This document shows, one piece after another, positions 1 through 5,184 of a DNA stretch of 17,353 nt. The position numbers and the translations under genes are program-made. The DNA is from an uncultured Phycisphaerales bacterium. Its GTDB lineage: Bacteria > Planctomycetota > Phycisphaerae > Sedimentisphaerales > Anaerobacaceae. How positions within the stretch are numbered: the stretch's first letter is position 1; each line of letters begins with the position of its first letter. The stretch lies in NCBI GenBank assembly GCA_937927975.1, contig CALEZT010000170.1, positions 1 to 17,353 on the forward strand, written 5' to 3'. The notes under the pieces were generated by a model. The model ran no database searches. It was not told the DNA's origin and worked only from the letters and a program-made list of their open reading frames with translations.

Positions 1-42
1 CGTATTCGGTGACTGGAGTTCAGACGTGTGCTCTTCCGATCT
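1..42 (+). other. Sequencing-library adapter with probable i7 index (not genomic)
   Basis: Bases 9-42 match the 34-nt Illumina TruSeq read-2/multiplexing adapter from its GTGACTGGAGTTC start to its CTCTTCCGATCT end. Bases 1-8 (CGTATTCG) sit exactly where an 8-nt i7 index lies in that construct. The genomic insert begins at about 43. Translation of the complementary strand through this piece gives the familiar adapter peptide ending IGRAHV, which would be wrongly appended to the first gene. This is an assembly artefact at the contig end. Confidence 0.97.
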
Positions 43-436
43 CCTCGTCGGCGGCCAGGAAACCCTCGCCCGAGGAACTCCCCGGCCGGCCGACGGCGGT
101 GATAGCCTCGACCGGACGACCGGTGATCTTCTTCGTCCGGTTCAACTCGTCCACAGAGTGCAGGCCCGTCTTCGCCAGCGTGGGGAAGTCGTTGGCGTCG
201 ACTTGGAGTTGGTTGCCCTTGCCGATCTTTCTTCCGCCGTAGGGGATAGTTGGCTCCGCATTCTCAACGGTAACCACCGCCATAGCGCATCGGCCGTCCT
301 TCATGCGGACCACGACAATCTCGGTCCCGCTCGCCAGCGTTGCCGGCGAGGCCATGTGGGCCGGCTGGGATGCTGCGGCCGGGACCAGGCAGGCACACAT
401 CGACCACATCGCAACGAGGATGTTCTTCGTGGACAT
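43..436 (-). CDS. Exported hypothetical protein, 3' end missing at contig edge
   Basis: About 131 residues are visible before the reading frame runs into adapter sequence, so the C-terminus is unknown. The chosen ATG at 436 (MSTKNIL) has a purine-rich GGGAAAGGG about 9 nt upstream; an in-frame ATG at 445 lies too close to that site. Residues 1-23 form a signal peptide with an Ala-rich AAAS cleavage region, so the product is probably periplasmic or secreted. The mature part has short beta-like segments (EIVVVRMKDG), then KKITGRPVEAIT and a Gly/Ser-rich GRPGSSSGEG. I do not recognise the family and assign no function. It diverges from the small gene at 784. Confidence 0.6.
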
Positions 437-783
437 ACGGTTCATCCCTTTCCCAAAGATCCTTGGTATTCGATCCGAACGTATCTCGATGGGTAGGACG
501 TCGATGGTGGGCAGGCGGTTGACAAGAAAACGAGTGTCCAGGTGGACTGTAACACTCCCTTCTCTCGACCGTCTGTATCTGTGAATGCGGCCGGCCTCGT
601 AGCCCGGCGGCCGAAACGGCGTCGAGACGATTCGCGCGGTTGTCTCAGAACGTGTATGAAAACGCGTCGCGGACATCCTGTCCGCGGAAAGGCGAGGCCA
701 AGATGGCCTGGCCGCGCGGGCGGGACGCGCGCGACACGCGAGATAGCGGTTCTCATCCACGTTCTCAGAAAGGGAGAAAGGGC
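437..783. other. Divergent spacer with two REP-like hairpins
   Basis: This 347-nt gap separates the leftward exported-protein gene from the rightward small membrane-protein gene, so promoters for both should lie here. A TTGACA occurs at 519-524 on the plus strand but has no acceptable -10 at 16-18 nt. The clear structure is the hairpin pair at 668-709, followed by a very GC-rich, CGCG-laden stretch (711-745). The frame of the 784 gene stays open upstream to 640, but that extension runs through the hairpins and has no ribosome-binding site, so I treat it as non-coding. Confidence 0.5.
668..709. repeat. Pair of REP-like short hairpins
   Basis: Hairpin 1 is CGCGGACA-TCC-TGTCCGCG (668-686), a perfect 8-bp stem with a 3-nt loop. 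Hairpin 2 is AGGCCA-AGA-TGGCCT (695-709), a perfect 6-bp stem with a 3-nt loop. They share the layout GGNCA-nnn-TGNCC. A third hairpin with the same CA-TCC-TG centre lies at 10728-10742. Two adjacent short hairpins in a spacer are typical of REP/BIME-like elements. Neither is followed by a T run, so they are not intrinsic terminators. Confidence 0.55.
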
Positions 784-1053
784 ATGTTCAAAACGGTTGA
801 CATCCGGAGTGCTGTGATCGGCGGGTTGCTGGTTCTATCCGCGCTGTATGTCCTTGGTGCGACACCGACGAGGCCGGCGCCCGGGGGGGCCGTCCAGCGG
901 TTTGCCATCGTCCTGTCAGATCTTCCGGGCGGCGAAGCCTTCGTACTCGATACGGCCACCGGTCAGGTGTGGTCACGAGACGGGAGTCATGCCTTCTACG
1001 GCCCCAAGCTCAAGACGCAGGCGCCTGATGAGCCGAACGGATCGGGTCAATAG
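784..1053 (+). CDS. Small membrane-anchored hypothetical protein (89 aa)
   Basis: The ATG at 784 is preceded by a purine-rich GGGAGAAAGGGC, which decides the start. Residues 1-9 are short and polar (MFKTVDIRS), and residues 11-27 (VIGGLLVLSALYVLGA) form one hydrophobic helix, either an N-terminal anchor or an uncleaved signal. The remaining 60 residues face the periplasm and contain one recognisable beta motif, AFVLDTATGQVWSR at 52-65, with the DTxTGxVW pattern common in small planctomycete exported proteins. The tail is polar and Pro/Gly-rich. Function is unknown. It converges on the 1093-1767 lipoprotein with a 39-nt gap. Confidence 0.6.
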   Translation: MFKTVDIRSAVIGGLLVLSALYVLGATPTRPAPGGAVQRFAIVLSDLPGGEAFVLDTATGQVWSRDGSHAFYGPKLKTQAPDEPNGSGQ

Positions 1054-1092
1054 GGCGTTGCACAACCCGGACTTGGGCACGGTGGTGCAGAG

Positions 1093-1767
1093 TCAGTTGA
1101 GTTTGGGCTCGATGACCTGCTGGACGCGGAAGCTTTCGCCTGTGAGGTAGTCGGTGAAGGTGACTCTGAGGGTCAGCGGCTCGGAGAACACGCCGACCGC
1201 GTCGGGCCGGTCGAAGGTGAGCCGGTAGCTGGTGGTGGCCAGGGAATTGAACCAGAGCTTTCGCAGCTCGGCAGGCTCGACCTTCCACTGACCCAGCAGC
1301 GCCTGGCCGTTGGGATTGTTCAGGTTCCAGAGCTGGACGCTGACGGTCCCGGCGGCCTTGACCACGTCGCCTTCGGTGTCGATCGGCTGGACGTAGACGA
1401 TGAGCTTCTCCTGGACGCCGTCGCTGTCCTTGTCGAAGAAGTTGGAGATCTTCGCGATTCGCAGGGTCGTCAGTTCGTAGGGGTTGTTCTGCTTGTCCTT
1501 GAGGACGGACAGATCGCGGATCTGGGCACGGAGCTGCTCGACCTGGACCCGATGCTGCTCGACGTCGCCCGTCAGCGAGGCCTTCTCCTGCTGGAGCCTT
1601 TCGGCCTGGAGTTCCTCAGGGGTCTTTCTCTCAGTGCCGATCCCGCAGCCGCCCAGAAAAAGCAGAAGCGTGGTTGCGCAGATGCGTAAGTACGTGGCTG
1701 TCCGCGAACCTCTCGACGACACTACCACGCCTCTACGCTTCCACGCTTCCACGCTTCTACGTTCCAT
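1093..1767 (-). CDS. Coiled-coil lipoprotein with a Ca-loop-like beta domain
   Basis: The frame encodes a lipoprotein: hydrophobic TTLLLFLGGC at residues 32-41 has a lipobox with the lipidated Cys at 41 (numbering from ATG 1767). Residues 48-90 are Glu/Gln/Leu-rich and probably coiled coil. The C-terminal part is a beta-sandwich-like domain with an acidic DKDSDG loop of EF-hand/calcium-loop type. The start is uncertain. ATG 1767 has GGGGTAAG about 6 nt upstream but lies inside a period-8 tandem repeat, giving an odd Arg-rich N-terminus (MERRSVEAWKRR). GTG codons just after the repeat would give a conventional lipoprotein signal. It is the last co-directional gene after clpP, 62 nt downstream of it. 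Role unknown, periplasmic. Confidence 0.65.
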   Translation of the reverse strand: MERRSVEAWKRRGVVVSSRGSRTATYLRICATTLLLFLGGCGIGTERKTPEELQAERLQQEKASLTGDVEQHRVQVEQLRAQIRDLSVLKDKQNNPYELTTLRIAKISNFFDKDSDGVQEKLIVYVQPIDTEGDVVKAAGTVSVQLWNLNNPNGQALLGQWKVEPAELRKLWFNSLATTSYRLTFDRPDAVGVFSEPLTLRVTFTDYLTGESFRVQQVIEPKLN

Positions 1768-1769
1768 CG
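1722..1769. repeat. Period-8 tandem repeat, six units
   Basis: Six consecutive 8-bp units read on the plus strand CTACCACG, CCTCTACG, CTTCCACG, CTTCCACG, CTTCTACG, TTCCATCG. The consensus is CTTCCACG, with one exact duplicate and one- to three-base variants. The array lies between the second clpP and the lipobox of the lipoprotein gene and overlaps that gene's nominal ATG. A period of 8 is not a multiple of 3, so gain or loss of a unit would shift the frame, which argues that translation really begins downstream of the array. Confidence 0.8.
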
Positions 1770-1829
1770 TTTTCTTACCCCAACCTTGTCTGCTTCCTTG
1801 CACTTCGACGGCTGGATGAATTCCGGTCG

Positions 1830-2462
1830 TCAGTCTTTTTCGCCGCCGCGGACGATCTCGGGCGCCCGCGTCAGGATCTGGTCCACGAGGCCGTAGCTGA
1901 CCGATTCCTCGGCGTCGAGCCAGAGGTTCCTGTCGGTGTCCCGCTCGATCTTGGCGGCATCCTGACCCGTGTGGTGGGCGAGGATCTGGTGGAGCCGCTC
2001 GCGGAGCCGCAGGATCTCGCGGGCTTCGATGTCGAGGTCCGTCGCGGGGCCTTCGAGCACGCCCATCACGTGCGGCTGGTGCAGCAGCACCCGGCTGTTG
2101 TTCAGCACGTACCGCTTCTTCGGGGCGCCGCCTGCCAGCAGGACCGCGCCCATGCTGGCCGCCTGTCCGACGCAGTAGGTGGCGACGTCGCAGCGGACGA
2201 ACTGCATCGTGTCGTAGATCGCCAGACCCGCGGTGATGACGCCGCCGGGCGAGTTGATGTAGAAATGGATGTCGCTCTTGCTGTCCTCGTTGCTCAGGAA
2301 CAGCATCTGCGCGACGATCAGGTTGGCCACGGCGTCGTTGACTCCGCCGCCGAGGAAGATGATGCGGTCTTTCAACAGCCGGGAGTAGATGTCATACGCC
2401 CGTTCGCCCCGACCGGTCTTTTCAATGACGATGGGCACCAGGGTCGTCTCGTTATTGCTCAT
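1830..2462 (-). CDS. clpP: ClpP-family serine protease subunit, second paralog with Ser-His-Asn triad
   Basis: This is a 210-residue ClpP (family S14), the usual mature length, cytoplasmic. The nucleophile is Ser103 in GQAASMGA and the general base is His128 in LLHQPH. By alignment with E. coli ClpP (ERDTERDRF) the acidic triad position falls on Asn179 in RDTDRNLW. There are two extra residues after HQP (HVMGVLEG against the usual LGGYQG), in the handle/substrate-channel region. The hydrophobic IYDTMQF patch and the AREIL handle helix are conserved, so assembly into a heptamer is likely. ATG 2462 has AAGGA 9 nt upstream. It follows the canonical clpP by 83 nt and is probably co-transcribed. 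Mixed-ring assembly with the other paralog is inferred. No AAA+ partner gene is in the window. Confidence 0.93.
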   Translation of the reverse strand: MSNNETTLVPIVIEKTGRGERAYDIYSRLLKDRIIFLGGGVNDAVANLIVAQMLFLSNEDSKSDIHFYINSPGGVITAGLAIYDTMQFVRCDVATYCVGQAASMGAVLLAGGAPKKRYVLNNSRVLLHQPHVMGVLEGPATDLDIEAREILRLRERLHQILAHHTGQDAAKIERDTDRNLWLDAEESVSYGLVDQILTRAPEIVRGGEKD

Positions 2463-2545
2463 TGTTCGGATTCCTTGCCATGAAGTTCGGTTTCAAGCCC
2501 GCGCCGAGGGTCTCCTGCCCCCGCGCGGCTCGCGGCCTGTGGAGG

Positions 2546-3202
2546 CTACGAGCCCTTGCCCTCGTCGGTCTTGGCCTCGGTCTTGGGATGTTCGTCCTCG
2601 TGGAGGACTTCGTCGATCAGGCCGTAGGCCTTGGCGTCCTCGGCGCTCATGTACCGATCCCGCTCGGTTTCGAGCTGGATCTTCTCCAGCGGCTGGCCGG
2701 TGTGCTTGGCCAGGATCTGGTTGAGCGTCTGCTTGGCACGCAGAATCTCCTCGGCCTGAATCTTGATGTCCGAGGCCTGGCCGGTGACGCCGCCCCAGGG
2801 CTGATGGAGCATGATCTTGGCGTGGGGCAGGGCATACCGGCTGCCCTTGGTGCCCGCGGCCAGGACGACCGCGCCGCCGGACTGGGCCCGGCCGATGCAG
2901 TACGTCGCGATCGGCGAGCCCACGAACCGCATCGTGTCGTAGATCGCCATCGTGTCGTCGACCGTGCCGCCGGGGGAGTTGATGTACAGGCTGATCTCGC
3001 GGCCCTTCTTCATGTTGTCCAGGTACAGCAGCTTCATGATGACTTCCGCCGCCCGGGCGTAGTTGATATCGCCGATCAGGAAGACGATCCGGTTCTCGAG
3101 CAGCATGTCGTCCAGGCTCATCTGGCGGTATCGCTGATACCCCGCATGCTGGTCGTAAGTGTCGGGTCTTCCGATATGTCTGAGGTAGTCTTGTACGGCC
3201 AT
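2546..3202 (-). CDS. clpP: ATP-dependent Clp protease proteolytic subunit ClpP (canonical triad)
   Basis: This 218-residue ClpP degrades unfolded proteins delivered by a ClpX- or ClpA/C-type ATPase inside a double heptameric chamber in the cytoplasm. The triad is complete: Ser108 (GRAQSGGA), His133 (MLHQPW) and Asp182 (ETERDRYM). GRAQSGGA replaces the usual GQAASMGA around the nucleophile. YINSPGG, AIYDTMRF and GLIDEVL are conserved. ATG 3202 is chosen because AAGGA lies 7-8 nt upstream; the frame stays open further up, but only across the end of trigger factor. A 15-residue acidic/Lys tail extends beyond the normal C-terminus. It starts 25 nt after the trigger factor stop, the classic tig-clpP order. 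Confidence 0.96.
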   Translation of the reverse strand: MAVQDYLRHIGRPDTYDQHAGYQRYRQMSLDDMLLENRIVFLIGDINYARAAEVIMKLLYLDNMKKGREISLYINSPGGTVDDTMAIYDTMRFVGSPIATYCIGRAQSGGAVVLAAGTKGSRYALPHAKIMLHQPWGGVTGQASDIKIQAEEILRAKQTLNQILAKHTGQPLEKIQLETERDRYMSAEDAKAYGLIDEVLHEDEHPKTEAKTDEGKGS

Positions 3203-3227
3203 TGAATGATCCTTCATTGCTCTATGC

Positions 3228-4775
3228 CTATGCCTCGGTCGTGTCTTCCTGGGACTCGGCCGCAGCCTTCTTCTTGGATTTCTTGGGCTTCGCCGGTTTC
3301 TCTTCGGCCTGGCCGCCGGCAATGTTCGCCGACTCCAGCAGCTTGCTGATGCACTTGCTCTGGCGGACGTCGAGCCGGAACTGGGCGAGAGAGCCGTCGC
3401 GTTCCATCTGCTCCTTGAGTTTCTCGGGACGCTGGCCTCGCTGAATGGCCACGCGGGCGATGTGTCCGTTGATCTCTTCCTCGGTCACGTCGACGTCGAG
3501 CTTCTCGGCCACCATGTCCATGATGAAGAAGGTCCGAAGCTGCTCTTTGGCCTGCTCCTCGCTGCCGGCGCGGAGCTGCTCCATCTGCTCGTCCACCTGC
3601 TGGCGGCTCAGGCCGCGGGACAGCATATTGATGTACTGACGCTGCAGGATGGTGCCTGCCTGGCGGGCGACGATGTCCATCGGCAGATCGAACTTCGTGT
3701 TGTCCAGAAGGTATCGGTAGATCTGATCGCTCATCTCGTTCTGGACCTGGCTCTCGACGCGGGACTGGAGGTTCTCGCGGATGCGGTCGCGCAGATCGTC
3801 GGCCGTCTCGACGCCGAAACGCTGCAGGAACGACTCGTCCATCTCCGCGAGCTTGAGGAATTTGACGTCCTTGACATCGATCTCCACTTCGACCTTGCGC
3901 CCCTGATACTCGGCGCGGAAGAAGGTCTGCGGGACCTCGACGGTCGTGGTCCTCTTGTCGCCGGCCTTGGCGCCGACGAGCAGTTCATCGAGCTTCTCGA
4001 CCGGGATCGGGCCGACGAAACCGTTGGGCCGGACGAAGACTTCCGCGTTGTCCAGCTTGGTCTCGGGATCGGGGATCGGGGTCTGCTGGGCCTCGTTCTC
4101 CTGCGGCTTGCCCTCCGCGATCGCGGTCTGGCGGGCCTTCTCCTCGTCCGTCAGATCGACCCGCAGGCGGACGTCGGCGACCACCTGGTCGTCCTTTTGG
4201 ACGACGCCGTCTTCGCGAGGAGTCCACACGCCGGACCAGCGCTGAAGCTGCTCGACCTCAGCGTCGATCTGGCCTTCGGTCACCTCGATCGTGGGCTTGG
4301 TGACCGGGATGCCTTCCAGCGCCGGCAGTTCGAACTGGGGCCGGACCTCGACCTCGAAGGAGAACTTCATCGGCCCGGTCTCGGGCAGCTCGGTGTGCTC
4401 GTGGTCGATCTCGGGGTCGGTCAGAACGTCCAGCTTCTGGGACTTCATCGCGGCCTCGCTGGCCTCGGCCAGCAGCTTGAGCTTGACGCTGTCCTTGGTC
4501 TCCTTGCCGAACCGCTTCTCGAGCAGTCGGCGGGGGGCCCGGCCTTTGCGGAAGCCCGGCAGCACCGCCTCGCGGCGGAGTTCGCGGTACTGCTCGTCGG
4601 CCATCTCCTTGATCGTTTCCTCGGGGATCTCGACCGACACCTTCTTCTTGCAGGGCCCGATCTCCTCGACCGCCACCGTGTTCTTGGCGGTCCTGGACTC
4701 CGTCGTGGACTGCGGGGTTTCCTGCGTACCTTCCTCCTGCTGCGAGGCCGTTGTGTCCTGTTTCTCTTCCGCCAT
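3228..4775 (-). CDS. tig: Trigger factor, ribosome-associated chaperone/peptidyl-prolyl isomerase
   Basis: This 515-residue protein has trigger factor architecture and would bind ribosomes near the exit tunnel to shield nascent chains. Residues about 34-150 form the ribosome-binding domain with the signature loop GFRKGRAPR at 74-82. Residues about 185-310 correspond to the FKBP-like PPIase domain, and 312-485 to the helical C-terminal cradle (starts LAEMDESFLQRFGV). It is longer than the usual 430-450 residues. Additions are a polar, Glu/Thr/Gln-rich N-terminal extension (1-33), extra sequence inside the PPIase region (about 205-245, acidic and Pro-rich) and a Lys-rich tail (KPKKSKKK). ATG 4775 has GGAG 8 nt upstream. 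It leads the tig-clpP-clpP cluster behind a leader with an intrinsic terminator. Confidence 0.95.
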   Translation of the reverse strand: MAEEKQDTTASQQEEGTQETPQSTTESRTAKNTVAVEEIGPCKKKVSVEIPEETIKEMADEQYRELRREAVLPGFRKGRAPRRLLEKRFGKETKDSVKLKLLAEASEAAMKSQKLDVLTDPEIDHEHTELPETGPMKFSFEVEVRPQFELPALEGIPVTKPTIEVTEGQIDAEVEQLQRWSGVWTPREDGVVQKDDQVVADVRLRVDLTDEEKARQTAIAEGKPQENEAQQTPIPDPETKLDNAEVFVRPNGFVGPIPVEKLDELLVGAKAGDKRTTTVEVPQTFFRAEYQGRKVEVEIDVKDVKFLKLAEMDESFLQRFGVETADDLRDRIRENLQSRVESQVQNEMSDQIYRYLLDNTKFDLPMDIVARQAGTILQRQYINMLSRGLSRQQVDEQMEQLRAGSEEQAKEQLRTFFIMDMVAEKLDVDVTEEEINGHIARVAIQRGQRPEKLKEQMERDGSLAQFRLDVRQSKCISKLLESANIAGGQAEEKPAKPKKSKKKAAAESQEDTTEA

Positions 4776-4818
4776 TGCGGAGCTCCCAAAAAGCTGTGAT
4801 GAATTTTCACCCAAAACG

Positions 4819-4852
4819 AAAAAAGGCCTCAGGGGACAAGATCCCCTTGGCC
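4819..4852 (-). terminator. Intrinsic terminator/attenuator in front of trigger factor
   Basis: Read on the minus strand this is GGCC, A, AGGGGA, loop TCTTG, TCCCCT, GA, GGCC, then TTTTTT. A 6-bp inner stem and 4-bp outer stem directly followed by six T make a textbook Rho-independent terminator. On the plus strand there is no T run, so it works leftward only. It lies 43 nt upstream of the trigger factor ATG and about 160 nt downstream of tRNA-Gly. It either ends the tRNA transcript or attenuates a tig transcript started near 4945. Confidence 0.8.
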
Positions 4853-4868
4853 AGGCGAACGTTTCCGA

Positions 4869-4890
4869 CTCTGCTGCAAACGCAGCGGAG
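4869..4890 (-). other. Stable stem-loop in trigger factor leader
   Basis: CTC-t-GCTGC-AAAC-GCAGC-g-GAG on the plus strand (self-complementary on either) forms 8 bp with a single 1x1 mismatch and a 4-nt loop. It sits 16 nt upstream of the terminator in the direction of transcription. With that terminator it makes a structured leader. I could not match it to a known riboswitch or T-box. Confidence 0.5.
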
Positions 4891-4944
4891 CTTCAACGTA
4901 TCGACGACCAACGCCGAGACTACCATCTAGCCGGTACCTCGCCG

Positions 4945-4973
4945 ATACTATAGGAAGCCGGGATGAACGACAA
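4945..4973 (-). promoter_or_regulatory. Putative promoter for the tig-clpP operon
   Basis: On the minus strand, TTGTCG (4968-4973) is followed by overlapping -10 candidates: TATAGT (4947-4952, spacing 15, 5/6 match) and TAGTAT (4945-4950, spacing 17, 4/6 match). It lies between tRNA-Gly and the leader terminator. If it is used, the tig transcript would have a leader of about 160 nt containing both stem-loops. The match is moderate only. Confidence 0.4.
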
Positions 4974-5015
4974 CACACCCGGTGTATTCCCATCCATGGG
5001 AGCAAAACTCCCAAG

Positions 5016-5087
5016 AGCGGGCGATGAGGCTTGAACTCACGACACCCACGTTGGCAACGTGGTGCTCTACCACTGAGCTACGCCCGC
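5016..5087 (-). tRNA. tRNA-Gly(GCC)
   Basis: The minus strand folds as a complete tRNA: acceptor GCGGGCG (5081-5087) pairs with CGCCCGC (5017-5023); the D arm is GCTC..GAGC; the anticodon stem is CCACG/CGTGG around loop TTGCCAA, giving anticodon GCC (5053-5055) for Gly; the T arm is GTGAG-TTCAAGC-CTCAT with one G-U pair. The discriminator is U at 5016. CCA is not encoded. It is co-directional with and upstream of trigger factor. Confidence 0.97.
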
Positions 5088-5101
5088 AAATTAGTATGCA
5101 A

Positions 5102-5151
5102 AGTATATACGTCGTCCCGAACCCCTGCAACCCCTTTTTTTACAAAATTTT
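5102..5151 (-). promoter_or_regulatory. Promoter of tRNA-Gly with UP-element-like tract
   Basis: On the minus strand a -10 TATACT (5102-5107, 5/6) is 17 nt from a weak -35 TTGCAG (5125-5130, 3/6). Just upstream of the -35 (5135-5151) is an A/T-only-like tract, AAAATTTTGTAAAAAAA, in the position and with the composition of an alpha-CTD-binding UP element. The -10 lies 14 nt before the mature tRNA 5' end. A weak -35 compensated by an UP element is usual for stable-RNA promoters. Confidence 0.55.
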
Positions 5152-5184
5152 GGGGTGGACCGGGCCGTTTCTGTGCGGTCTCGG

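Noticed and set aside
1060..1089. TGCAC...GTGCA hairpin between convergent genes
   Set aside because: Short stem, large imperfect interior and no T run on either strand; not supported as a terminator.
3462..4799. Long open frame on the plus strand opposite trigger factor
   Set aside because: It is Leu/Asp/Arg-rich mirror sequence caused by high GC third positions of the real gene; no ribosome-binding site or recognisable domain.
4997..5013. TGGGAG-CAAAA-CTCCCA hairpin just after tRNA-Gly as its terminator
   Set aside because: The stem is only 6 bp and no T run follows on the minus strand. It could aid 3' processing, but the strong terminator is at 4819-4852.
5131..5154. CCCC...GGGG around a T/A tract as a terminator for the M56 gene
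   Set aside because: The interior does not pair well and there is no T run after the stem; it is better explained as an UP element for tRNA-Gly.
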